The notes beneath the pieces were generated by a model. That model saw only the letters and a list, made by a program, of their open reading frames with translations, did not search any database and was not told the DNA's origin. DNA of 64,000 nt from Petasospora fabianii. Lineage: Eukaryota > Ascomycota > Saccharomycetes > Phaffomycetales > Wickerhamomycetaceae. Below are positions 41,425-50,223 of this stretch, piece by piece. A program made the position numbers and the translations under genes. Position 1 is the stretch's first letter; every line of letters begins with the position of its first letter. The stretch spans positions 124,001 through 188,000 of the forward strand of contig CP048716.1 in the NCBI GenBank assembly GCA_022641835.1, given 5' to 3'.

Positions 41425-42864
41425 ATGTATCGGATGGCGAACCCATACAGGCAACAGCCACAGAGCAAAGATCTTTGCTGGACGGATCCAGAACCCTGGG
41501 AAACCCAGGCTAGGCTGGATAAGCCGAGGGAGCGTGCACAAGGTTGGAGAGACTACAGCAGGCCATTGGCCGGAAAAGGGCGTCCATCAAAGCTGAGTGG
41601 ATCAGGCACATCAAGAATCTCTGGGAGAGACGGAACTAGCTCTGGTCGGTTTAAGGACCGTAAGAAGGACCAACAGAAGGACACATACTCAGCTCCACCA
41701 GAGGTTCTTTACAAACAAATTGGGTCCGCGGGATTGGCATACGTTGACAAGAGTACAGAAGCTTCATATAACTGGCTTACCAAAACGTACCCGCTGCCCA
41801 AGGGGGAGCAAACAAAGAATATGAGGTCGCTCAAGGATATATGTGCTATGAAAGTTGCCGAACGAGCTCATAACCTCAACTCTATTCATCTCCAATCAGT
41901 CACATGGTCTGTGATGCGCCGTGTTTGGCATTACATCTGCCTCTACCATCAAGATTCTTTCATTATCTTCCAGTTATTTGCCTCAGTATTCTCCAAGGAA
42001 CTAACGTTTCAATGCCATCCTACAGTTGCATCATTGCCGCTGCCTAAAAAAAGCGTTATCCTGAAGAATACACTTCCCAATTCCAACAATCACAGGGTGG
42101 AGCGTCTGTTCGCCAACGTTCGAATCTCTCAGTTTGTCCATTCACTTAACTCATCTCCCTTCTCACATCTCACAATCCTCGAGCTATCGAAGCCAATGAC
42201 CACTGACGATCTGTCATATCTAACTAACATTACTCACCTCACAGCATTACGCGTGTCACGCGTCTCTCAGCTTCCCGATCAAGTCGTATCAAGGTGGTGC
42301 AGCGCCCTCAAGTCGGGTAAATGGACCAAACTGAAGATGCTAAGCATGCCTCTGATTGAACAAGGGTCTTTTAGAAAACTCCAAAACGTGGCGAGCTGGT
42401 GCACGCTGACATGTTTGGAGGTCCAGACTAAGACTGTCTTCAACATGCAAAGGGAGTGGAAAGATGTCGATTGGGATGATTGGAAGTTGATTGATGCCGA
42501 AGGAAGGGAGATGGAGAAACTTTCATGGGGTATGAAGGCCCAGGCGTTCATACGGAAGTATAATCTTCCCGACAGTGGAGTGGAAATGGAAAGGGATGTG
42601 ATATGGTTGGACTTTAACGTGATGAATCACGTGTTTGCCGATAGAGAGTACGATACAACCGAGGGGCAGTTTGATCACATGTGGAAGCTTGGTGAGGTTA
42701 TGAGTTATACGCAGACTATGGTACTGACTAGAAGAAAGGATGCCAAGTCAGAGACGCCACCAACATTGTCGGGATCGCTGAATCGTAAAGCTGTTAAGAA
42801 GCCTGCCCTAAAGAGGAAAAAACTCATAAACATCAGAGATGCGAAATCGTTCTTCGACTTATAA
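41425..42864 (+). CDS. LRR-like orphan protein
   Basis: 479 residues, no named family recognised. The first ~120 residues are hydrophilic and basic (SRPLAGKGRPSKLSGSG, FKDRKKDQQK). The middle has leucine-rich-repeat character: LTILELSKPMTTDDLSYLTN, ITHLTALRVSRVSQLPDQV, LKMLSMPLIEQGSFRKLQNV, LTCLEVQTK. Ahead of it is a helical segment (LKDICAMKVAERAHNL ... RVWHYICLYH) that could act like an F-box. The C-terminus is basic and ends INIRDAKSFFDL, which looks like a short linear motif. A substrate adaptor or nuclear protein is possible; this is inference from fold pattern only. Confidence 0.75.
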   Translation: MYRMANPYRQQPQSKDLCWTDPEPWETQARLDKPRERAQGWRDYSRPLAGKGRPSKLSGSGTSRISGRDGTSSGRFKDRKKDQQKDTYSAPPEVLYKQIGSAGLAYVDKSTEASYNWLTKTYPLPKGEQTKNMRSLKDICAMKVAERAHNLNSIHLQSVTWSVMRRVWHYICLYHQDSFIIFQLFASVFSKELTFQCHPTVASLPLPKKSVILKNTLPNSNNHRVERLFANVRISQFVHSLNSSPFSHLTILELSKPMTTDDLSYLTNITHLTALRVSRVSQLPDQVVSRWCSALKSGKWTKLKMLSMPLIEQGSFRKLQNVASWCTLTCLEVQTKTVFNMQREWKDVDWDDWKLIDAEGREMEKLSWGMKAQAFIRKYNLPDSGVEMERDVIWLDFNVMNHVFADREYDTTEGQFDHMWKLGEVMSYTQTMVLTRRKDAKSETPPTLSGSLNRKAVKKPALKRKKLINIRDAKSFFDL

Positions 42865-43169
42865 TATCAGCATCTACAATGACCACATCAGCGTTAATTA
42901 TTTATTCAGCACCGTAAACCTGTAGCCATTAAGCTAGACAAGTATAGATCAAAAAGAGAGACAAAAAAGAGAAAATGTAAAGGCTAGTGAAGAGATCACA
43001 ACCTCAAACTTAGAGATAGAGAGGAGTAGCAAAGGGGTATGGAAAGAGTAAGAGGAAAGATCAAAGCAAATAGCCAAAGAACTTGAAGGAAACCGTGATT
43101 AACCGAGTTGTAAAGATGGCATGAAAGGATAGGGTGATGTGTGGGCAAGAGCAGAGCAAAACCATTCGC
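42865..43169. other. Convergent 3' region of LRR-like gene and TUB1
   Basis: 305 bp, A-rich and AT-rich, with both genes ending into it. Contains the 3' UTRs and presumably both poly(A) sites. Nothing else seen. Confidence 0.6.
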
Positions 43170-44771
43170 TTAGTACTCCTCAGCCTCCTCTGGGTCAAGA
43201 GAGTCAATACCAACTTCCTCGTAGTCTCTCTCCAAAGCAGCCAAATCCTCTCTAGCCTCAGTGAACTCACCCTCTTCCATACCCTCACCAACGTACCAGT
43301 GAACAAAGGCACGCTTCTGGTACATCAAATCGAACTTTCTGTCAATTCTTCTCCAAGCCTCAGCAATCGCGGTGGTATTGGACAACATACAGACAGCACG
43401 GGAAACCTGAGCCAAGTTCGATTTTGGTGGAGCAGTTGGTGGCTGGTAACAAATACCAATCTTGAAACCAGTTGGGATCCAGTCAACCAACTGAACGGTC
43501 TTCTTAGCCTTGACTTGAGCAACAGCGTTCTGGACGTCTCTGGTAACAGCGTCACCTCTGTAAAGCAAACAAGTAGCCATGTACTTACCCAATCTTGGGT
43601 CACACTTGACCATTTGGTTGCCTGGCTCGAAACAAGCGTTTGTGATCTCAGCGACAGAGTTGGACTCGTGAGTGGCTCTTGCAGAGGAAACAACTGGAGC
43701 ATAACCAACCAATGGGAAGTGGATTCTTGGGTATGGAACCAAGTTAGTTTGGAATTCGTTCAAATCAACGTTCAAGGAACCGTCAAATCTCAAAGAGGCA
43801 GTAACAGACGAGACGACCTGAGCAATCAACTGGTTCAAGTGGGAGAAGCTTGGTCTGGAAATATCCAAGTTTCTTCTGCAAATATCGTAAATGGCCTCGT
43901 TGTCGACCATAAAGGTACAGTCGGCATGTTCCAAAGTTGTGTGTGTGGTCAAAACAGTGTTGTATGGCTCAACGACGGAGGTAGAGACCTGTGGGGCTGG
44001 GTACACGGCGAACTCAAGCTTGGCCTTCTTGCCGTACTCCAAGGACAACTGCTCCAAGAGCAGAGAGCCGAAACCGGAACCTGTACCACCACCAAGGGAG
44101 TGGGTGAAGAGGAACCCCTGCAAGCCATCACACTGATCGGACATTCTTCTGATTCTGTCCAAGACATCATCCAACAAATCTCTACCAACTGTGTAGTGAC
44201 CTCTGGCGTAGTTGTTTGCAGCATCCTCCTTACCGGTGATCAACTGCTCTGGGTGGAACAACTCTCTGTACTGGCCAGTTCTGACTTCGTCAACGACATT
44301 TGGCTCCAAATCGACGTACAAGGCTCTTGGAACGTACTTACCCGAACCAGTCTCGGAGAAGAAGGTGGAGAAACCTTCCTCACCACCCTTTGGTCTGTCC
44401 ATGCCGTCAGCCAAATAACCGTCCGGCTGAATACCGTGTTCAAGGGAGTACAACTCCCAGCAAGCGTTACCGATCTGGCAACCAGCCTGACCAACTAACG
44501 GGGTTGTTAGTACCATGAACGAATCCCAAAAGCACCTTTGTAGGGTGCTCCATCGTGCTATGAAATCAATCAGAAGTGAAACGGTTATCAGACACGTAAA
44601 ACACTTTCATTTCGCATCTTAAGCAGACCTCTTGGTGCTTCATCTCTTCCTCAGCGCTAAAGGAAAACAATGCGACGCGTACATTCCCCGTCCTGATGAT
44701 TCCCACACACGGCGTAGTTCCCTGCGATTTGGAAAATGAAACTTACCGTTGACACTGATAACTTCTCTCAT
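43170..44771 (-). CDS. TUB1: Alpha-tubulin, one intron
   Basis: The spliced gene is complement(join(43170..44494,44747..44771)), 449 residues. Exon 1 gives MREVISVN and exon 2 continues [16 protein letters not shown]. The GTP loop [16 protein letters not shown], the beta-tubulin-GTP hydrolysis residue region ([17 protein letters not shown]) and the acidic tail DPEEAEEY are present; the last residue is Tyr. Very strong codon bias. The unspliced frame begins at an intronic ATG and would lack the conserved first strand. It lies with a kinesin-5 and KIP2 in the same 14 kb. Confidence 0.97.
44495..44746 (-). other. TUB1: TUB1 intron (252 nt)
   Basis: Donor GTAAGT (44746), branch point TACTAAC, acceptor CCGTTAG (ends 44495), splitting codon 9 (G|TT, Val). 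An AGCACC ... GGTGCT hairpin (about 44529-44548) precedes the branch point, and an ACGCGT lies at 44675-44680. Position after codon 8 is typical for yeast alpha-tubulin. Confidence 0.95.
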
Positions 44772-45136
44772 TGTAGTAAATGATTAGCGCTGTGTGCTGT
44801 GATACCCTTCAAACCTCTCTTCGAAACTTGTGTTTTGCCTTCAAAGGAACGTAAACAACCACTTTTTTCGTGGGCGGTTGAGAATGAGCAGCGCGAAACG
44901 CGATCTGGAGTTGTGAGCGCGAGACTCAGTTGATGTTTACAATTTCCGCATCCGGTAACGAGATGGTCACGTGCACAGCTGCTGACGCGTCGCCATGACA
45001 ACACGAGAGATGAGCGGGCGCGAGTCATAGCTATAGCTAAGAACATTGTGGGCACTCACACTACAAGACTTGAAGGACTAGTAAATTTGAAAATATAACA
45101 CACTTGGAGATGAGCAGGACTCAAGAAAAGAAGGAC
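44772..45136. other. TUB1 promoter with MCB and E-box
   Basis: 365 bp between TUB1 and the end of XRN1. It holds ACGCGT (44985-44990), the MBF cell-cycle box, and CACGTG (44968-44973), the Cbf1/Pho4 site, about 200 bp before the TUB1 ATG. Whether they act on TUB1 is inference. Confidence 0.45.
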
Positions 45137-48100
45137 TCACTCCGACTTCTTTTGCTCTGAGTTAGCAGCAGGCTTGTTCTGCTTACCTCTGCCTCTAAAG
45201 CCTCCTCTAGCACCTCCTCTTCCTCGACCTCTGCCACTCGTGTTGCTCTTCTTCTGGTGGTTACCATTGGTCTCCACGCCACCAGAACTATTCTGAGCTG
45301 GAGCCTGGGATGGAGCAGAAGCAGGGTTGCCCTGGGTTGGGATACCCTGCGGTGGGATACCCTGCGGTGGGAAGCCCTGCGGTGGGAAACCCTGCGGTGG
45401 GAAACCCTGTGGTGGGAAACCCTGTGGTGGGAAACCCTGTGGTGGGAAGCCACCTGGGAAGCCCTGTGGTGGCATCATACCAGGAGGAGGTGGGAACATC
45501 ATTGGTTGTGGGGCTGAGGAACCGTGCATGTCGCTCACAATGAAGTTCTGGATGGACATAAGCTTGAAAGCCTTGCTGGCATCATGTGCATTCTCATGAT
45601 TTTTAGATGGTGGAGTCACAGTGCTGTCCTCAGGTTGGTCGGTCTTCTCAGACTTCTTCCCTCCCTTGAGAAGGGACAGTAACTCGTTTGGTTTCTCGTC
45701 CTTCGGCTTCTTGAGCAATTCCGGCTTCTTCGGAGTACCGTTCGGCTTTGGTGCCGCTGGTGTTTTCTTGGCTGCCGTAGCAGGGGCAGAAGTATTCACA
45801 GCAGACTTCTTAGATGCAGTTGAACCATGGGTAGCTGGAGCTGGAGCTGGAGCCCTTGGGGCAGCCTTCGGCTTCTTCTTCTGCGCCGAAGCCTTGGAGT
45901 GGAAGATGAACTGTTGGTTCGTAATGTTCAATACAAGAGAAGAGTCCACATCAAGGGCACGGTTAGTTCTCAGCTGGCCACCAAGTCTGTTACCACCCAA
46001 CAATGGCTTGTCAAAGAGAACTTGCAGAGTAACATGTGCACCAACACTGTGGTAACCAATAACTGTACCCTTGGAGAATAATGGAACCTTACCAGAGTCA
46101 TGAACGTACACAATTCTGTCACCCAGCTTGAACGCTTGTGCCTTCAACTTGTTGAACGAGACACTTGGATCCAACACTGCCTCTCTAGGAACACCAACAA
46201 GCTTCTTCACATCATGCTTGTCGGCTTGGGCGACAAAGACTTCAATTTGGTCCTCAATATCCTTAATACTCTTGGAAGTCAAAAAGTCCGACTCCAGTGT
46301 GGTTCTGTTGAGCTTGGACTTCACCTCCTTTAGCCAAGACGTCAGCTCACTCAACTTCTCCTGAGATTGCTTAGCATCCAAAGCCGGCAAGATCTCAGCA
46401 AGGGTAATCATCTGACCTGGTCCGACGTTCTTGTTGGAGAGATAGCTAAAGAAGCTGTGGAATTTCTTTCTGTACTCCTGAATCAGATTGATAGCCAAGG
46501 CACTAAACTCCCAGGTCCTATCACTCTTTCTGGTATATCCAACGACCTTCTCCCTTCTGGAGTCAAACTTTAGGTCCAAACCGATATTGATACGCTGATT
46601 CTTACCATTGTCAATCATATAAGAAGATGTGATTTTGGATAAGAACAGTGGATGTATTTTCAGGTTTCTGGCAACTTCAAAGGATGGGTAATATCTGTTC
46701 TCATGAGCCTCCTTACTGGCAGAGACCTGACCGAACTGTGGTTCAGCCTTGACGGACATCTTGGTGACAGACAAGTTTAAACGAGTAGTCGTAGCGTAGC
46801 CATTCACCTCAGCCTCACCACCATATGCGTAGTCCCCAAGGAAGATGATCTTAGAGCCCATTGGGAACTCTTCGTTGATTGGGAGAGGTGGCTTCTCGAA
46901 ATATCTCTCGTCCTTATTCTTGACATCATCGATGACAAGAGACAATGGGTAAATCTCCTCATCATCAGTGTAATCCTTCACGTAAGCACCGTTAGAGGTA
47001 CGCTTCAAACCAGAAACAGCTTTCACAGTGACCAGAGCACGAACACCCTTGAGCTCAATACCTTTCTTCAAAACATAGTTTCTAATGACACCACCAACGT
47101 TCTGTTTATAGGTCTTGGCATCCTCTGGGTCAACTGGTCTTGAAACAACCTTGTAACCAGCACCGCTCTTCACTGGGTAGTACTCGAAGTGACCATCGGT
47201 GACACGAACGACCTTGGATTCCCTCAAGTACGGATATCTCGTCCATACAATCTTGTTCACATATCTTTTAGCAAACTGCTCGACCTCCAAACCCTCGTAT
47301 GAGTCTTCTGGTTTCAAGACAACAGAGGTGGACTTGGATGGGAAATTGAAAATGACAACGCCTGCAGGCTTGAGCTCATTTTTGAATGGAATTGTCTTCA
47401 AGGTTGGGAAACCAGCACGAGAGTCGGCACCAAGCTTAACACCCTTGCAAAGACCCTTCACCAATTGGTCACTGTCAACAATTTTCAAGTCGTAGACAGT
47501 CTCAAAACAACGGTTTGTCTCAATATCACCAAACACACCTGGCAAAGGCGACTTGTACACCTCGTTGATCTGCGGGTTAAAAGTGAAGAGCAAGTCACGA
47601 CCGAACGAGTTTCTGTACTTCTCCTCTGGCGTGAGCTGTTTGTCCAATGGCCTGAGAGCATCCTGCAATCTCTGCTGGTCAACAAACGAAAGCTTCACAA
47701 CAGCCTCCCAGTCAGCAGTCTTACCGTTCAGATCGGTCTCAACATCATCTGGATAGAAGTCTCTGATTGGTGAGTGCTCATCGGTCATGAGTGCTCTGTA
47801 TGGAGCTGGAACAAGCTTAGCAGATCTGGCTGGCAAAACGGCCATCAGCTGCTCAAATGGCTTGAATGGCTGACCCATTTCCAAGTTGATCATGATGCCC
47901 AATCCCTTCTTAATATCGGAAATCCTTGGAGCATAATGATATCTGTAGTACCATGGCCAGGACTTGACACCATTGTAGTAGTAGTACAAGACCCATTGAA
48001 GACCCTCGATGTAGTTCTCGGTCATCTCCTTGAGCGCCTCTTCATCTTTGATACTGAAGCCCAACTTGTCCTTGTAGTAGTTGTCCTTCCAGTTCTCAAA

Positions 48101-49624
48101 CTTCTCGTTGTAGATCTGCTTCTTCTCCTCGACAGCACCCTCACCTTCCGCATCGAGAATGATGGCTGCCTCGTACTTCTTGACGACCCGGCGAATATTG
48201 GACACTCTGTCGGCCCAGTCCTCTTCACTCTCCGTGAGATCAATACCATCAATGTCAATTCTTACAGAGTATGCACCAGTACCCTTGGAATGGGTCAGAA
48301 CAAGATCTGCATCGTATGCAAAATCCTTTAGGAAGTCGAGATTCTGCTCAGCAGAGTCCGCTGGAAGCTCCAGAGATGGAATGTGGTCAACGTCGATATC
48401 TGTTGGGAGCCTCTGAGAGTAAACCTTGATCAGCCATGGCTTAATGAAACCAACAAGTTTTCTCTGGTGCTTGAGCAACGCTAGTTTACCGAGTCTCTCT
48501 CTCTTTTTCTCTCCCGAGAGGGAAATATTTTCAAGCTGCTTGTTGAACCACTCAAGATCAATATCACCCTGCTCAAAGTTCTCCAACTCAAACTTGGACA
48601 GAATATCAAACCAAAAACCTAATCTTTTGAGGTTAATAGTACCGTACTCATTGATGTAGCCATCGACACCCCTTAAGGCTTCCTTGAAAGTCTCCAGCAA
48701 AAGAGGGAATGCACCCTTGTTCAAATGCAAATCTGGCAAGTTTGGCAAGAAATCGTTACCGATAACGTACATGATTAATATAAAATCGTCGAGAACTCTC
48801 TCAAAGTCATACTCGAAAGACATTTGCTCCTTAAGGTCCTGGAATTCCAACTCCAAGTACTCTCTTACAAGACTGATGTGCAGGAGGTAAAACTTTTGCT
48901 CTTCGACGGACTTTGGTTGTGTGGATCTTCGGCCAAACGTCACCTCCTCTCTAAGCAAAGCAAAGTGAGGGTCATGACTGACGAGACCGAGCATGATCAA
49001 ATCGGCATCCAGACCATAGACACAGTGACGCGTGTTTGGATCGTAATCTGGAAGTGCCTTCTTATTTCTGATAAACTCCATGATCTTGTGCTCACCCTCA
49101 CCTGGGACCTCATGTCCCGAGAGAATGATCTCACAGTCCTGCCATTTCGAGTCAGTGGAGACCTTCTTGTGGATGAAATACTTCAAGTATCTGGTGAGCT
49201 TATGCATGAACTCGGTACCTGGCGTGATAGAGTTTGAATCAAATGGTTCCTGTTCTGGAAGCTCCTGTCCTAGCTCGATGGCTTTCTTCATGTTTTTCTC
49301 CGCATCGAGAGCAGTTCTGAATCTTCTGGCTCTTTGTTGATTCATCTTGGCTCTTGGAGCCACACCGTCGATGGCCATATAGAAGACCTTTTTTGGCTTG
49401 ATCGTGTCGAAGAGATGGTCTATGTAGGCAAAGATAGCACTAAACACCTCTTCCTCTGAGAGTCTCTTGGTGACATCCTCGTCTTTAGGACGTGTGCATG
49501 TATGCAGAATGGAGTTCATATCTAGGTAGAGCGTGTCAAATTCAGGAATTTGATTACCATCGATCAGCTGAGAGATCATAGGCCATCTCTCGGAGATGAA
49601 CCTAAAAAACTTTGGGATACCCAT
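45137..49624 (-). CDS. XRN1: 5'-3' exoribonuclease 1
   Basis: 1,495 residues (baker's yeast 1,528), the main cytoplasmic enzyme degrading decapped mRNA. The N-terminus MGIPKFFRFISERWPM is canonical. The catalytic half has LYLDMNSILHTC, MAIDGVAPRAKMNQQR, LSGHEVPGEGEHKIMEF, YGLDADLIML and IGNDFLPNLPDL with the acidic metal ligands. SH3-like and linker domains follow. The tail is low complexity: Lys/Pro/Ala tracts, then eight PQGFP-type repeats, then an RG-rich patch (GRGRGRGGARGGFRGRG), both expected of proteins in P-bodies. The minus-strand ATG at 49624 is clear. Upstream of TUB1 in the same direction. Confidence 0.97.
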   Translation of the reverse strand: MGIPKFFRFISERWPMISQLIDGNQIPEFDTLYLDMNSILHTCTRPKDEDVTKRLSEEEVFSAIFAYIDHLFDTIKPKKVFYMAIDGVAPRAKMNQQRARRFRTALDAEKNMKKAIELGQELPEQEPFDSNSITPGTEFMHKLTRYLKYFIHKKVSTDSKWQDCEIILSGHEVPGEGEHKIMEFIRNKKALPDYDPNTRHCVYGLDADLIMLGLVSHDPHFALLREEVTFGRRSTQPKSVEEQKFYLLHISLVREYLELEFQDLKEQMSFEYDFERVLDDFILIMYVIGNDFLPNLPDLHLNKGAFPLLLETFKEALRGVDGYINEYGTINLKRLGFWFDILSKFELENFEQGDIDLEWFNKQLENISLSGEKKRERLGKLALLKHQRKLVGFIKPWLIKVYSQRLPTDIDVDHIPSLELPADSAEQNLDFLKDFAYDADLVLTHSKGTGAYSVRIDIDGIDLTESEEDWADRVSNIRRVVKKYEAAIILDAEGEGAVEEKKQIYNEKFENWKDNYYKDKLGFSIKDEEALKEMTENYIEGLQWVLYYYYNGVKSWPWYYRYHYAPRISDIKKGLGIMINLEMGQPFKPFEQLMAVLPARSAKLVPAPYRALMTDEHSPIRDFYPDDVETDLNGKTADWEAVVKLSFVDQQRLQDALRPLDKQLTPEEKYRNSFGRDLLFTFNPQINEVYKSPLPGVFGDIETNRCFETVYDLKIVDSDQLVKGLCKGVKLGADSRAGFPTLKTIPFKNELKPAGVVIFNFPSKSTSVVLKPEDSYEGLEVEQFAKRYVNKIVWTRYPYLRESKVVRVTDGHFEYYPVKSGAGYKVVSRPVDPEDAKTYKQNVGGVIRNYVLKKGIELKGVRALVTVKAVSGLKRTSNGAYVKDYTDDEEIYPLSLVIDDVKNKDERYFEKPPLPINEEFPMGSKIIFLGDYAYGGEAEVNGYATTTRLNLSVTKMSVKAEPQFGQVSASKEAHENRYYPSFEVARNLKIHPLFLSKITSSYMIDNGKNQRINIGLDLKFDSRREKVVGYTRKSDRTWEFSALAINLIQEYRKKFHSFFSYLSNKNVGPGQMITLAEILPALDAKQSQEKLSELTSWLKEVKSKLNRTTLESDFLTSKSIKDIEDQIEVFVAQADKHDVKKLVGVPREAVLDPSVSFNKLKAQAFKLGDRIVYVHDSGKVPLFSKGTVIGYHSVGAHVTLQVLFDKPLLGGNRLGGQLRTNRALDVDSSLVLNITNQQFIFHSKASAQKKKPKAAPRAPAPAPATHGSTASKKSAVNTSAPATAAKKTPAAPKPNGTPKKPELLKKPKDEKPNELLSLLKGGKKSEKTDQPEDSTVTPPSKNHENAHDASKAFKLMSIQNFIVSDMHGSSAPQPMMFPPPPGMMPPQGFPGGFPPQGFPPQGFPPQGFPPQGFPPQGFPPQGIPPQGIPTQGNPASAPSQAPAQNSSGGVETNGNHQKKSNTSGRGRGRGGARGGFRGRGKQNKPAANSEQKKSE
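45332..45451 (-). repeat. 15-bp minisatellite in XRN1 coding (PPQGF repeats)
   Basis: Eight tandem 15-bp units of the CTGTGGTGGGAAACC type, each in frame as Pro-Pro-Gln-Gly-Phe/Ile on the minus strand. The internal units are nearly identical, so repeat number probably varies between strains. Confidence 0.85.
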
Positions 49625-50223
49625 ATTGCCTTGTTGACCTCAAATGTAGTTAATAATAGGTTCGTGACGGCAATAGCTTTGGCACAATATTTCGTTTGCA
49701 AGGGTTTCCTTGACTATTAGACCAACCACGTCGTTGCTTGTCTGTGTGAATGGAAAAATGTTTGAAGCAATATCGGAAAGACGAATTGAATCAGTGAAAA
49801 GGAAAAGCAGTGTGCCAGCAATTAACAGTAGTGAATTCAAAGCAATGTATCCCTGGTAGAGGAACAATCTGGTCTTGTGGCCGTGATCTTGCGAAGAACG
49901 GTGCTCGGGCCGGCTGGCTCAAGTGGACGTCGCCCACCCGCGTGTTCTCCAGAGCCAGATTCGCGAACCGCCCCCCTACTATCTGGACTGATATTTACGG
50001 TCGTTCTCAGGAATACTGCCTGACAGCTGAATACTATGGGGGTTACATAGCGTCTCATTGACCAATATAAGCCAGAAATAAAAACTTAGCAGCGAAAGAC
50101 AGGTTCTTACTATCCCACCGCTAGGAAGTGCAACTGCATCGCTTTCTGGTTATATACTGCTTGAGCTATCGCTTTAAGGCCGGTTAAGCACAAATTCATT
50201 CATGTATTTACGATACTTATCAA
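49625..50223. other. XRN1 upstream / kinesin-5 downstream spacer
   Basis: 599 bp, promoter of XRN1 and 3' flank of the kinesin-5 gene. Open frames here are under 85 codons with no resemblance. Nothing else assignable. Confidence 0.55.

Noticed and set aside
43134-44498. 454-codon open frame antisense to TUB1
   Set aside because: Same effect of codon bias opposite alpha-tubulin; no start context or domain.
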